Source: Pseudorasbora parva
Taxonomy: Eukaryota > Chordata > Actinopteri > Cypriniformes > Gobionidae
NCBI RefSeq assembly: GCF_024679245.1
Contig: NC_090187.1
Span: forward strand, 25,739,495-25,803,494
DNA: 64,000 nucleotides
Direction: 5' to 3'
The notes beneath the pieces are model-generated. The model did no database searches. It had not been told where the DNA came from and worked only from the letters and a program-made list of their open reading frames with translations. Shown one piece after another: positions 10,538 through 24,857 of this stretch (position 1 is the stretch's first letter; the number at the start of each line of letters is the position of its first letter). The translations under genes and the position numbers were made by a program.

Positions 10538-11462
10538 AGCTGCAGCAGGGAGTTTTTAGAAAACGTTGACTTAGCCTGAAAATTTGAACCAGCACAGCCC
10601 ACAGGTCACTTCCCCTTGCTCTCTGCTGCGCTACAGCCCTCCCTCCATAGCTCCTCCCCATCACACCGGAGCCTTCCATGAACCCGCAGGGCCACCGATG
10701 ACGGATAAACAGTTATGGCACATTCACTGGTACAGACGAAAAATCAACAATATGATTTACATTGACTATGGCCTGCCTATACGTTGACTACAAACTTGGT
10801 CCTCAAAACATTACGTATTTTGTAATACATGTAATGTAACTATATGACGTTGCACTACTTTTATAAGTAATAAATAGCTAGTAAGATCATATAACGGTAA
10901 CTAACGTTACAGTATGGAAGTAATTATTCTATTAATATAATGCTAAATAAGGTTTGCTAATACATTATTCCAGCAACATGACAAGCCAGTGAATTAGTAG
11001 GTTTCAATAGTTGCTTTGCACAGTGCATGACATTTTATCTCTATGTTATGCATTGCGAGTCAATGGGCTCGAACAAGGAATTTACACCCAACTTTTTATC
11101 ATCGTCGTCATCTGACTATTTCCGTTTACCCATCTTTATTTTATGAGCAGGTGCCATAAGCAAAGCTGCGGCACCGGTAATCTTGAATTTGAACGCCTGT
11201 GCGCACTGTGCATGAGAGCGCATGAGAGGGGTGTGATCAGCGCACACAACTTTGATTGACACTGCTAAGACAATCCTCCTGGCTCTGATTGGTTGTTTCT
11301 TACCGGGAGCGGTGTATTTCTGCAAATGACAATAGGACCACTGGGAGGTGCCAGAGGAGCTTCATTTTTGCACAGATTATTTGTCTCATATTCTACTGTC
11401 AGGACATAATGACAGGTTTAACAAATATGTAAAAAATACATTTTTACACAAGTTACCCATCT
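10538..11462. mobile_element. TTAA-flanked transposon
   Basis: TTAA at 10534-10537 precedes AGCTGCAGCAGGGAGTTTTT. The right end reverse-complements to AGATGGGTAACTTGTGTAAA and is followed by TTAG (11463-11466), one change from TTAA. The inverted-repeat match is imperfect. The interior (925 bp) has no recognisable protein. Confidence 0.55.
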
Positions 11463-11531
11463 TTAGTCAACAAATGTATTACATTCTTAAAAATAAAATA
11501 CTAAAACACCTTACTGACACCACCTGTTTAA

Positions 11532-12280
11532 AGGGATCCCCTGGTGTTGAGACTTGTATGGCTTAATGTAACATAAATGATGTCTCTTACTGAATTATGT
11601 AGTAGAAAACCCATGAAAGATCTACGTTATTTTAAAAATCGATTTTATATTTGGACCATGGGCGGCGCCATTTTGTTTGCGTTCTAGGTTGATGACGTAG
11701 AGTGAATCGGACAGCTGTTTGTAAATCGGCTGTACACTCGTTATTGCGGTGGAACGTGAGACTGAATGACTGCACTCGAACATGTCCACTATGGTGTCGG
11801 ACAACACTACAAATGTCCGTCCCTTCAAATAATGCCCTATTTAAGGGTATAGGGTCGATTTCAGATTCAGCCCCTGTCGTGGAGACTGAGCAGCCCAACA
11901 TCTCGATTGAAACAGAGCCTGTCGTGTGCGCGCCTGCCGATCTGTTTGTGACTTGTGTAGGTGAGTTTGTGTGCACATGTATGTTTGAGTGTGTTTTAAG
12001 TACAATTACAAAGCAATTCATTGGTTTTGTTTAACTCTGAAACAATTTTCGAGTTGCGTTGTGGTAAAAATAGCAACGGGTAACGCCAGCTGATTGAGGA
12101 GTTCAACCACTCTACGTCATCAACCTAGAACGCAAACAAAATGGCGCCGCCCATGGTCCAAATATAAAATCGATTTTTTAAATAACGTAGATCTTTCATG
12201 GGTTTTCTACCACATAATTCAGTAAGAGACATCATTTATGTTATATTAAGCCATACAAGTCTCAACACCATGGGATCCCT
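11532..12280. mobile_element. TTAA-flanked foldback transposon, 173-bp arms
   Basis: TTAA at 11528-11531 and 12281-12284 flank AGGGATCCC ends. The inverted repeats run about 173 bases (11532-11704 against 12108-12280) with only a few mismatches. The approximately 400-base centre has an open frame (within 11702-12034) of low complexity that I cannot match to a family. The long arms make this a strong foldback structure. Confidence 0.85.
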
Positions 12281-12284
12281 TTAA

Positions 12285-12995
12285 ATGGTTTGAATATGCA
12301 CACAATAATATATAAAAGTCAAAATATACTGTGTCACCAGCAAACATAACATGGACACTCAAAGCCACTCAGTTAAATGCGGTCATCATATCCTTTATAT
12401 CAACCGTTGCAACAAGCAGCTTCTAAACTCAGCATACATATTACAGCCAGCACCATTTTACAAATCTGTTTAAAGATGCTGACATCTCGAGATGTGCTGT
12501 AAATCCCACATCTGCATTTCCACTTTTCTTTTCAGTATTAGGCTGGCAAGCTAACATTCACCAAAACAACAGGTTTTATATCTATGCTTTAAATGGTAAT
12601 CCTAAACAAACTCTCCTTCAGATGATCAGAACAGAAACCAACTCATGGCAATAGATTCTTCAATAAAATGTATTCCAGCTGATAACCCTGGTGCATCTAT
12701 AGGGGCTTGCTGGTGGTTTCTTGGCATCATTAGATCTTTCATTTATAGAAAGCCCTCAAAGGATGCAGGCAAGACATCACTCTGAGCTCCCCTTTAACCT
12801 GTTTCTCTATGTGTGCTTGTTTGAATTATTGGACACGTGCCATGCTTGCCGTCGGAAAAGGTGTGTGGGAATTTTTCATCTCTCTTTCTCGCACTCTCAC
12901 AATGCATTTAAATGCGATGTTTAATACAGACACCGGCCTGCCTGCCTGATCTCAATACACAGCCTTAAAAATGACAAACACCTCCAAAACCAGCA

Positions 12996-13000
<5 letters not shown>
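12285..13000. other. non-genic stretch
   Basis: No gene or repeat recognised. Confidence 0.5.

Positions 13001-13067
<67 letters not shown>
13001..13067. repeat. (GA)n microsatellite
   Basis: A pure GA tract of about 67 bases. Confidence 0.97.
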
Positions 13068-13069
<2 letters not shown>

Positions 13070-13168
13070 GTATGTGTGGATCTGAACACATTTGTTTTCA
13101 TGTAGACATACTGCAGAGTTGAAAACGATACAACAGCAGTGGGCATTTAGACATTCTAGAGTTGTATG

Positions 13169-15599
13169 TAAAGCTGGACAATGTAAAATAATATCCTTTT
13201 TTTTTCTTTTGACAATATTTTAGAAAAATAGTTGCTTGACTGCAACAACCTGTAAAGTGTCTGCTGAATGTCTGCAAAAAGCATCTGTACAATTTTTTTA
13301 AAGGATGCATGAACCATAATTTTGACATTTATCCAGTTAGATTTAATATTTTTGGAGCAACTAGATGCATGCAGTACATTTTCTTTTTAAATTATGCTAT
13401 TTTAAAGGTTCCTAATTTTGCTTTAGAGGTATCTTACATGTATCAAAGGTCAAAATCACTTTCATTTTGTCATAATATACATTGCACATCACCACATACA
13501 TGCAAAAAAATAAACCATGAGTGATCAGATTGACCCCTCAATGGGACTGTAAAGCCCTCATGTAAACACCTTAATCAGGCCGATTGAGCTTGATACGAAT
13601 GAAATTTCAATACGATTGAAAGGGGTGCTTTATTCCTTTTCTAATCTGATATACAGAGAACATGTAACACATGATCGGATTGAAAACCAAAACTCAAAGG
13701 ACAGCGCATATGCAGTGACATAGAAATAGCGTAATGCCGTCATATAAATGAGTGTCTCGTCATTCTAAAATTACCCTTTCACTCAACATTTGTGAAGTGG
13801 ACAATGTCCCACCAGTCCTGGTTTCGGAATCTCATCCACAGACAGGTGCGGGATGAGCCATTTTTTCATTCATATGCTCATTGTCTTCAAATTATGACCA
13901 GAAATGGATACATATTAAGTCTGCTGTTTAAACCAAATAAAGAACCAATGTATGAAAATGGTTATTAAGGTCAACTAACAGGAAACTTTGCATATTTGTG
14001 AAGTATGCGCATGTCAAAAAAATCGATTTGAAGCTTGTGACATAAACGTGATCACTTTGTTCAGTGTTCATGTAAGCACTACATTCAGATTCATCAATCG
14101 GAATGAATTCAGTCCAATTGAAGCCAAAGTTGTGCTATAAACACAGCCAATGATTATCAAACGACAATCAAATCTGTCCTCTCTGAACATGCTCTGCTCT
14201 GATTGGTCAGATGACCCAGTCTATTGTGATTGGTCTACCAACCTGGTCTAATGCCTATTATCATAACTGAATTTCAGCTCTGGAAGCTTCCTAAAGCTCA
14301 CTAATTGTACACACTGCAAAGCCAGTAACAATGGTGTTGGTTTTACTAGAGTGTGAGTCCAATGATGAAACACTGGAAGAACTCACTGATCTTAATAGAG
14401 AACTGGATAACTGCTCATGACGTCATACTGGTTTTCCATAGTAAGATAACACATTCTATTGAATAACTAGGAAATTATATGACTTTACTGAGAGTATTGC
14501 CTAACAATACACCATGTTTATATATAAAGTCTCCCTGTACCCTAAATTCAAACATCCTAAGCATATAATGCCTGAGACCTACACAATGTAAAACACAAAA
14601 TGATATATTTTGAACATCCGGTAGAAAATATATACATCAATAATTAATCATGCTTACAGGCTGTGATTCTGGGGAGCCAGTTGGTCCAAATAAAGTAGGT
14701 AATGTCCCATCTTTAATGGATACGCATTTTGTTAATCCCATTGAAGGGAAAGTTCACCCAAAAATGAAAATTTGATGTTTATCTGCTCACCCCCAGGGCA
14801 TTATACGAGCATCGGTTGGAGTTAAAAAAATCTTCATTTTTGTTCTACTGAAGAAATAAACACACCTACATCTTGGATGCCCTAGGGGTAAGCAGATAAA
14901 CATCACATTTTCATTTTTGGGTAAACTATCCTTTTAAGACCTCACAGAGATTTGAGAAGCAATCATCAAAAGAGGTTTCATCGCTGTTGTAATTTTAACT
15001 GACTCTTCACATCCTCGTCCTTTGGAAGTGTTTACAAAGAGAATTTGCTTTTGCAGAGCAGAAAACAGCGTCTTCTCGACATGTACACAACAGGAACTAG
15101 CAGCTAGCTACAGTGTTGAAGGAGCCGGTCAAGTTGTTCGCGGGCGGACAATTTAGAAAATAGGCGGATAATTAGGCAAATGTGTTACCCAGGGATGCGT
15201 AGCCATAGCGGAAGTGGGATTCTGACGACTCGTTTATGTTCAGAGTCGATTCTTTATTTATTTATCGTGTACTTTCGGCACTTTATTTGTTTACATTCAC
15301 AGACAGCTACATTACACATTGCATGAAAGGTAATATCCGGAAAAGCATAATACTTTAAAGCAATTTGGCGGCACATAGGGAACATTTCTGATTGTGAATC
15401 GTACTTTAAGCTGATTCGAAGGAAGGGACAATTCACAGAAATGAATCAAACAAGGTGCGAGTGAAAAAAACTGGTATACTGGCAAAGTTATCAAGGCCAA
15501 TAACATGTTAAAATCATCACACTACAATAGTGTCTGTTAATTTTATATTGCCAACAGAATAAAATATATTATAAATATTGAACATATTGCCCAGCCCTA
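13169..15599. mobile_element. old hAT-like transposon
   Basis: GTTGTATG occurs directly outside both ends (13161-13168 and 15600-15607). The right end reverse-complements to TAGGGCTGGGCAATATG. The left end TAAAGCTGGACAATGTA matches it at 12 of the first 16 bases, most changes being G-to-A. An exact 8-bp duplication with matching termini supports a hAT-like element of 2431 bp. No transposase is recognisable. A TTAA MITE has inserted at 14755-14933, so this element is the older of the two. Confidence 0.7.
14755..14933. mobile_element. TTAA MITE (AGGGATAGTTCACCC family)
   Basis: The left end AGGGAAAGTTCACCCAAAAA follows TTGA (a changed TTAA). The right end reverse-complements to AAGGATAGTTTACCCAAAAA and is followed by TTAA (14934-14937). 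The inverted repeats continue through AAACATC and GGGGTGAGCAGATAAAC-like sequence, so the 179-bp element is nearly one hairpin. The same family occurs at 16701-17568 and 60932-62599. Confidence 0.8.
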
Positions 15600-15748
15600 G
15601 TTGTATGCAAATGTATATTTGTGCATCACTTACCAAGTCGAGGATCAAACTGTCTCATCTGTACTTCCTCCACGCAGTCTGCAGGAAACCAACCAGTTCT
15701 TCCTTTTACAGTGCCTTCCCAGAAGCCCCCTTCTCCTATACTTAACAC

Positions 15749-16696
<948 letters not shown>

Positions 16697-16700
16697 TTAA

Positions 16701-17568
16701 AGGGATAGTTCACAAAAAAAGAAAAGAAAAAAAAAAATAGAAAATTACCCCATTTACTCACCCTGAAGTCATCCTAGGCGTATATGAAATTCTTCTTCTT
16801 TTAAATGAACACAATTGAAATTATATTTAAAAAAATATCCTGGCTTTTCCCATCTTTATAACGGCATTGAATGGAGGTTGAGATTTTGAAGCCCAAAAAG
16901 GTGCATCCATCCATCATAAAAGTGCTCCACATAGCTCCAGGGGTTAATAAAGGTCTTCTGAAGGAAAGCGATGCATTTGTGTGAGAAAAATATCCATATT
17001 TAAAACTAAATAAAGTAAAATATCTAGCTTATAATAACAGACAGACGGTTGAACGCATTAATTTAAGAATGATTAACCCCTGACCTGATGCTTTATGTAT
17101 TGACAAACACGGAAGTGCAGAGAACAGAGCAAAACGAAAAAACGGTCATTAATTAGAAGTCTAAAACTAGAGTTTTTTAAAAGTAGGAGAAGCTTCAGTT
17201 TGTTGCCCAGCTCTATTTGTTTGAACCGTGAGAGGCGTCAAAGCTTACGCCATTTCTACATCCAAAGTCACACATTGTATTACTCTTTTGGCGACTTGCA
17301 TAAGCGGTCTGGGGGAAGATAGTTAAGTTTATAAAGTTTTAAATATGGATATTTTTCTTACAAAAGTCCATCAATTTGCTTCAAAAGGCCTTTATTAACC
17401 TTTTATGGATTACTTTTATGATGGATGGATGCACTTTTTGGACTTCAAAATCAGGACCTCCATTCACTGCCATGATAAAGCTTGGAATAGCAATTCTATT
17501 TTTTAATAATACTGGCTTGAGGTTGAGTAAATCATGGGATAATTGTATATTTTGGGTGAACTATTCCT
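16701..17568. mobile_element. TTAA element (AGGGATAGTTCAC family)
   Basis: TTAA at 16697-16700 and 17569-17572. The ends are AGGGATAGTTCAC and the reverse complement of the right, AGGAATAGTTCACCC. The two halves mirror each other: GTGCTCCACATAGCTCCAGG and a GATATTTTTC-type motif near 16985 have inverted counterparts near 17345-17410. It shares the block AAAATATCCATATTTAAAAC with the copy at 60932. It is 868 bp; the frame at 17376-17780 crosses its boundary and is not a gene. Confidence 0.85.
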
Positions 17569-17572
17569 TTAA

Positions 17573-18039
<467 letters not shown>

Positions 18040-18461
18040 AATGGATGCCTCTGCTGCATATGCCACAATTAAACACTTGTGTAAATGGGATTTGGCATGT
18101 AATAAATTCAGGAGAAGAGATGCACATCTCATCAGTGATGCTTCATATTTAAATGTTTTTGATATGTGAGTCCAGAGAAATCTCATTGTAATAACTGTTT
18201 GTGAACTTTATGAAATGCGTAGGGGCGACATTTCATGGAAAACAGGATTTTATGGATATTAGATGGAAAAGTTGGTCATACTGCATGAAAGATTTCAAAA
18301 TATGGGGCTCACAGAAAATATTTGCTGAATGTGGGTAGAAACAACCGACTCCACAGAACAGTAAGTTTGGGGAAGAAGCCAGATGTTTCACATAAGAAGA
18401 TATGAACATAAAAAATAAAGCTAAACTCAGAAAATGTCACCATTATAATATCAAAACTATA

Positions 18462-18495
18462 AGTACATTAACATATATATATATGTTAATGTACT
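18462..18495. repeat. perfect 34-bp palindrome
   Basis: Bases 18462-18478 (AGTACATTAACATATAT) are exactly reverse-complemented by 18479-18495 with no loop. It overlaps the left edge of the GTACC-rich foldback. Confidence 0.85.
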
Positions 18496-18690
18496 GTCAT
18501 TGGTGCGGTACCCTAAGGTACAAAACCGTAAAGGTACTAATATGTACCTTTAAGAATACTAATTTGCACTCTTAAAGTACGGATATGTACTTTTTAAGGT
18601 ACTAATATGTACCATATCGGGGTGAGTAAGGTAAGATGTACCTTTTCACTTTTTTACCTTAGGGTACTCCCCCAGTGACAGCACTGTACC
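18487..18690. repeat. GTACC-rich foldback repeat
   Basis: The left part (CTGTCATTGGTGCGGTACCC, then TAAGGTAC) and the reverse complement of the right part (CTGTCACTGGGGGAGTACCC, then TAAGGTAA) pair as inverted repeats. In between, GTACCTTTAAG-like units alternate with their complements. This foldback type is widespread in teleosts. It is non-coding, and no clear target duplication was found. Confidence 0.65.
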
Positions 18691-20202
18691 TTTTTTTTCT
18701 GAAAGTAGATTTGCATATCAATCAATCTATAATAATTTTTTTCATAAAAATGATATTCACAAATATTTTTATATATGTATATATTGAAAATTATATTATA
18801 GTTGTCATATTTGTAAACAAAATATTACACAATGCAAAAACACTGATGGATTTGTAATTTCTAAAAAAGCCTTTCAGTTCCATTTTTAAGCCCAAGAGGG
18901 AAGACAAAAATTGCCACATAAAATGAAACTGTCTTTACGTATACATATTTATAAAAATGTATAAAATAAGTGACATCTGTGCAATCCCTTTGACACGTCC
19001 TGAAGGATCAACTTCAAAAGAACAGGATGTCTTCACAGCCTTTTATTAGGTCCACGCGTGTCTTACATTACGAATCACTCAACGGACTCGCACAAGTGTG
19101 TTTACAAAGTACCAGGAGTGGGCTCGCTGGACCTCTCTAACCCTGCCGCATGCCCGGACATGCTTGGCATATTGGAAACAGGCCCTTACACATACTGGCA
19201 AATGGCATCATGGGAGAAACACTCGCCAAGCTCTCAGTGACAGTCCCTGACCATCAACCGGCAGCCGACTGAGGCAAACTGCCACGGCGAGCTCTTGACA
19301 GAAGGACCATTGTTCCCGAGGAGAAGGGCCTGAAGTGTGTGTGTGTGTATATGCATGTTAGCATACAGCAGTGTGTATTTCTTCTCGGATGCTGAGATAC
19401 TATCACACCGCTCCATTCTTATCAGCTTCAAAAGCTCCTTTGACTCTTAAAAAGGATGAAAGGAGAATGGGTAATTCACCCGGCACAAAACTTTTCGACT
19501 GTGCATAATAATAGCTCAACAAATAAAAAAACAGACACTGTATAATGAGCGTGAGTCTTTAATTCCTGTTCAATATAAATCAGATGTGAATGAATAAGGA
19601 CTTCAGTCCTGTTTTGCAGAATCTTTCATTCATTCACAGTTAAATGACACAACCGTGGCCAACAATCAAACGCTCAAAAAAGAGATGTAAAAAGAACATA
19701 CATAATTGTATAATGACAAAAAAAGATTGATAAAGGTATAACGAGAGTTTTAAAGCTTACAAAGAAGTGCCAATAAATTGCCATGTTTTTGTTTTGTTTT
19801 ATTTTGACAACTTCTTAAAATAACACAATATTATTCAATAGCTTGTCCGATTTTTTTTTTTTTTTAAAGAAATCAATAGCAAGAAAGCATTAAGTTGATT
19901 AAAAGTGACAGTAAAGGCATTTATAATCTAACAAAAGATTTCTAAAAATGCTGTAAAAAAAGTATAACTTTTTCCAAAAAACATTATTCAGCACAACTGT
20001 TTTCATTATTAATAATAATAAGAATAACAGGTTATAATGTAATGTCGTGACAAAACTGGAGAAATGGCTATAAAATAAACGCATGTATATATAGAAAAAA
20101 GTCCTTATTTACAATATCCAGCAATATTCGTGCACATCTGGTATTTGTTGAGCTCTTATTGTGCACAGTTAAAAAAATTTCATGCCGGGTGAACAAAAAT
20201 AA
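18691..20202. other. non-genic stretch
   Basis: AT-rich, with no gene recognised. It includes a short GT run near 19336-19348 and a 15-T run near 19851-19865. Confidence 0.5.
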
Positions 20203-20400
20203 CACGCACGCACGCACGTTGGTCTATGTGGTTTACAGGGACTCTCCATTGGAGTAATGGTTTTTATACTGTACAAACTGTATTTTCTATCCCCCTACAC
20301 TGCCCCTAAACCTACCCATCACATGAAACATTCTGCATTTTTACTTTCTCAAGAAAACATCATTTAGTATGTTTTTAAAGCTATTTTAAATATTTTAAAT
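20203..20400. repeat. CA-flanked dispersed repeat, copy 2
   Basis: After a short CACG tract, this matches copy 1 (7633) closely through GGGACTCTCCATTGGAGTAA, CCCCTAAACCTACCCATCAC and CATTCTGCATTTTTACTTTC. It is followed about 100 bases later by a CA tract. Confidence 0.75.
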
Positions 20401-20501
20401 TTGAAATATATAATTTGAAATATCCTCATAAACCACGTTTATGGTGTAATACCAGTGTAATACCCATGTAGTTTTACCCACCTTATAAACCACATAAACA
20501 G

Positions 20502-20502
<1 letters not shown>

Positions 20503-20550
<48 letters not shown>
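20503..20550. repeat. (CA)n microsatellite
   Basis: A pure CA tract of about 48 bases. Confidence 0.97.
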
Positions 20551-20553
<3 letters not shown>

Positions 20554-22193
20554 TCTGTAATATAGTTAAAAAAATATTTAAAAAGGTAGCAATATAATTT
20601 TAAGCATATATTACGGTACTTATTGCACTGCCTCAAATTTATGTTGAATATGTTATTTTTCAAATGATATTACAGAATTATACACTAATAAGTGTGTTTT
20701 TGTGTGTCTGTGCCTGCATTCATTATATGAAGTAGATGTCAAGACCTCTTCTACACTACCAGTGAAATGATCACAGTCGCCTGCTCCTGCATGAGTGTGT
20801 GTCAGTCTACGATAGCATGTGTGGATGTTCCGATCTGTTAACCATTTTATTAACTTGATATGTAATAAACTTTAATCTGAGTGAAAGAACTGCCGGTTGA
20901 CTTGAGATGTACGTCAATCACATGCTAATCAACTGGGTTCAATTCTGCGTTCTCTCTCTCGCTCTATAAATAGAAAGATAGCCGCAGCTCTAAATTTCCA
21001 GGCCACTTAACTGCGATAAGCCTCTCCTTCTGAGAGAGAGACAGGGTGTATCAAATCTAATCATTTGTCTAATGAATCCCACTGCTCAATAACTTTCATT
21101 AAAGCAACCAAACGCTAAATGGCAAATGCTAAATTGCAAAATCCACCAGCTCCAGGAAAGATGGTTTCCATGAATATGTCTACTCCAATATCTGGTTTGT
21201 TTAATATGTTAAATACCTTAAAGGGTTTAAGCAAGGTCACATTAAGCATTTGGTCACATTAATTACATTGCAGTGTCCATGTAAGGGTATGATTTCAAAA
21301 CAAATTACTATGTATAAAGTAATAAATAAAATGTACTTAAGCAAGTATGTTGTTTAACATGATGTGATGTGTATACGTATTGCTATTGCAATTATTTTCA
21401 TGTGAAACATGTACAAAGTAGAGCTATGTTGTTCGCTGAAGCAGTCAAATCTTATGCCTGGGTTAAATGATACAGCATTTTTGTCCCTGTCTGACATGGT
21501 GCCACTTAATTGGCCAGAATTAACACTAAAAGAAGCAGATGCCAAACCCAGACAAGCTGGTTGAGTGTAAAAAAGGACAGTAAAAACAAGAAATGTTGTT
21601 ATGAATTAATGTAATTACAGGCCTGGAGGAAAAGAGGTGGGCTGGAGCTTCTACGCTTTTCATTCATGGCATTACTAACAAGAGGCTGTCTGTTGTAAAT
21701 GCTGAAAGAGCAAATAGAGAGTTAGTCTAGAGTCACTCAAAGTCATGTAAATGTGTTATTTAGGTGACACAAATAAATAAACAAATGGTATTGTAAGACT
21801 GAAAAAACTAGTATATGCCGAAATGTCTGAATGAAGAACAAGGACTCTCTGAGAAAATAAAGGAAATTAACATCTGAACTGTCCCTCACACACCACTGGA
21901 GACGCAAGTCTCACCTCAGTATCAGCTAATCTACATCTTTCCCTATATACCCCGTCTCCCCCAATTCCTTCCCCCTCTCATGCTGAGATCACCTGAAAAT
22001 ACACACAAAATCTCTATATTACAATGTCAATCCACACGATACAGTATTATGTGTTTGATATCATTTGAAATGTTTCAGTGCGACTGGTACAAAGATCTCA
22101 TCCTCACAGAAGTTAACCAAAAGATAATCAATGTTTTAAGAGTTTAAAGATATCTTGTCTTAGTTTGGTGGGTGTGGCTTTCAGCCATTTGGC
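20551..22193. other. non-genic stretch
   Basis: No gene or repeat recognised. Mixed AT-rich sequence with stops in all frames. Confidence 0.5.
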
Positions 22194-22201
22194 CTTTGCA
22201 T

Positions 22202-23443
22202 TAGGGATGGGACGATACACTTAAACTCACGATACGATTCACCTCGATATGCCAGGGTTACGATACGATACGTCACGATACGATATCAAAATATTTTTTT
22301 TTTCTTTCCAAATCTGTGATTGTTTTTTTTACCACCTAAGTAATGTACTTGTAAATGTATCTTAAATTAAGTTTAAATTAAGTTTTTTATACTCTAATCA
22401 ACATAGGTATGGACAAATATGCATGCTTTATGCAAATGTACATTTATTATTAGTGAAACCATACTTATTCAATAATAATTAATACAGCATGAAGACTAGA
22501 CATATCAAAGGTCAAAAATATGTTTATCTAAGAAATTGTCCATGTCTCTTAAGCCTAAACTTAAAAATAATGAGTAAGTAATGATTTCTCTCATTTTAAC
22601 AATATAAAGGGAGTTTTTACACTGGCAGTTTAATTCAGAACAGGGCAAAGTTCGTATGAAAAATTGTTAATGTGTACCAGTGAGCGAACCAGAACCACAC
22701 CATACCTGGAGGAGGTCCATATTACACGAGTAGGAATATAGTGCGGCCCCTTTAAGAGATCCGCATTCCCTATTGAACTGCCGGTATTTTGCGTGTGCGC
22801 GCCGAACTGGTCCGCGATTCACGTGGACAGTGTGAAGAACACGGACGACTCGGGAGCGCGCTTGTTCAGGAAAGTAACCTGTGTAACGTTATTCGTTTTA
22901 GCCGATTGTACTGTATTTAGTTCAATAAAACACGTGTACTGTAAGCGGGGTGATGGTGTTAATGATTACCTCAGACATGAGCGAGAGTGAGCTGCAGTGC
23001 ATCGCGCTCAGACTGCAGAGAATGTGCTCAGTGAAAAAACGCCCTTTTCTTTCTGGAGTCTAATAAAAGTTAAACAGAAAATATGGTAGTTTATGTAGGC
23101 AATAACTGCATTTTTGGTTTAGAATATTAATGCTAATGTCAACCATTTTCTTTCCCTATTAATGTTTGCTGCTACATCCTTTGTCTGACTGCTCTCACTT
23201 TTTCCAACTAACGTTACGGGCTATGCCTCAGATCAAACAGAAAATGCGCGCTGTGTTTTATGTCTGCCCCATACACACACACACACACACACACATATAA
23301 TACACTAAATGATTTATTTACTACGCAAATCATGCAGCAGTGCCATCTATCTTTATTTCGCGATCCATTTTTTTCGACCTCGATGCGTTTCGTCACGTTT
23401 TGTATCGCGATATTTTGTCAAACGATATTTCGTCCCATCCCTA
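22202..23443. mobile_element. hAT-like transposon with exact duplication
   Basis: CTTTGCAT lies directly outside both ends (22194-22201, 23444-23451). The first 14 bases, TAGGGATGGGACGA, are perfectly inverted at the right end. Subterminal GATACGATACG-like repeats (22225-22290) and their complements (23390-23430) are typical of hAT ends. The 1242-bp interior has no recognisable transposase; a frame at 22793-22990 has no family match I know. A short (AC)n is at 23272-23295. Confidence 0.9.
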
Positions 23444-23451
23444 CTTTGCAT

Positions 23452-24089
23452 CAATACAAGTCTTGATCAATGCAAATTCCCATTGTGAACTCGTGTTTAC
23501 ATTTGAAAGAGTTTCTACATTTGTTTCTGGGTATTTAAGGAAATGTTGCAAAGAGCTCAGGGCTTGACACTTTAAACCGGTCAGCCCGTAATGTTGGATG
23601 TCTCAAGATAGCCAGCATTATGTAGTTTTCAGAAGTCAGGTATATATTTCATTCTTTACTTCAGACTATTTGATGTTATATATGGATTACCTTTGAATTG
23701 ACTATGTAATTGGCTTTATACATTTACCTGACTGTAAATAAATTGTTACACTTTGATTGATTCTGACTTGTTCTGGAATTATTCAGGTTGGGTATAATTT
23801 CAACAAAGGGTTAAACGGAATAATTAAATGTGTAGTTAAACTATTAAATATGAATGACCAAATAACCAATTGGCATTCTAACCCAAATTCTAAATTATAA
23901 TTAAATGGAGTCAGATAACGAGGAATTGGAAATAAAATCCTTTATGCCCCGCTGAAAAGACCGAACGCGCAGCGACCTTCACCCGCCGATCGTTAGCCTC
24001 CATTGGGACGATTTGGGCGGCCTTACAGTATTTTGATTTAATCAAAAATAAGACCACATTATGATGATAATCAAACAATTTTAATTAAA
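23452..24089. other. non-genic stretch
   Basis: No gene recognised. Confidence 0.45.
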
Positions 24090-24440
24090 AAATGTACCTG
24101 CAAGCAGCAATTAATGGGGCCAAGCTCAAAAAAGGCACAATAAGTTAAGCAAGCATGGCTGAGAGCATCAGACCAACTACAACAATGAGTAATTAAAGAC
24201 ATTTTTGTATGATTTTAGTCCAGTTAAATATCTACTTTTAGGCATAAAATCGCTTTTGATTTAATTTCTTATGGCATTTGACCAATAGTTTTACTAAATT
24301 GAGGTGTGGTCAGTGTGAGGTAACAATTAAACATACAAAGTGTGGTGTGAATATGCCCAAGCTTTGCAGAGATACAGTGTCCGAATCGGTGACAATTCAT
24401 CAGTGCATTAAATGAGAATGTGTGGTCTATCAAAAAGCAT
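24090..24440. repeat. older dispersed repeat, left part
   Basis: The sequence from CCTGCAAGCAGCAATTAATG onward matches my recollection of a common cyprinid repeat that later contains GTCTGGGAGGAATG and ends near CAGTAGGTGGCGCTGTGCC. Those parts appear at 26745-27490, beyond two TTAA elements, which suggests one repeat split by insertions. Its class is unknown. The link rests on recall. Confidence 0.35.
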
Positions 24441-24857
24441 TTAAAGGAACACCTCACTTTTTTTTTGAAAATAGGCTCATTTTCCATGTCCCTTAGAGTT
24501 AAACAGTTGAGTTTTACCATTTTTGAATCCATTCAGCCGATCTCTGTACCTGGCGGTAGCACTTTTAGCATAGATCATTGAATCATATAGGTCCATTAGC
24601 ATCAGTGATCAAAAAAATGACCAAAGACTTTCAATATTTTTCCTATTTAAAACTTGACTCTTCTATAGTTACATCATGTACTAAGACCAACGAAAAATGA
24701 AAAGTTTCTATTTTTTTAGACCGTTATATCTAGGAACTACTTTCTCATTCCGGCGTGGGAACTTTGCAGCCGTCATGGGGGCAGCGGCGCAATGATATTA
24801 CACAGCGCCTAATAGGCAAACTTCTGTCAACATGCTCAGAGAGCGTGCATTGTAACC

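Noticed and set aside
13540..14150. Separate transposon with ends near CTGTAAAGCCCTCATGTAAA and TATAAACACAGCC
   Set aside because: Terminal match is weak and no duplication was found; the stretch is explained as interior of the hAT-like element at 13169-15599.
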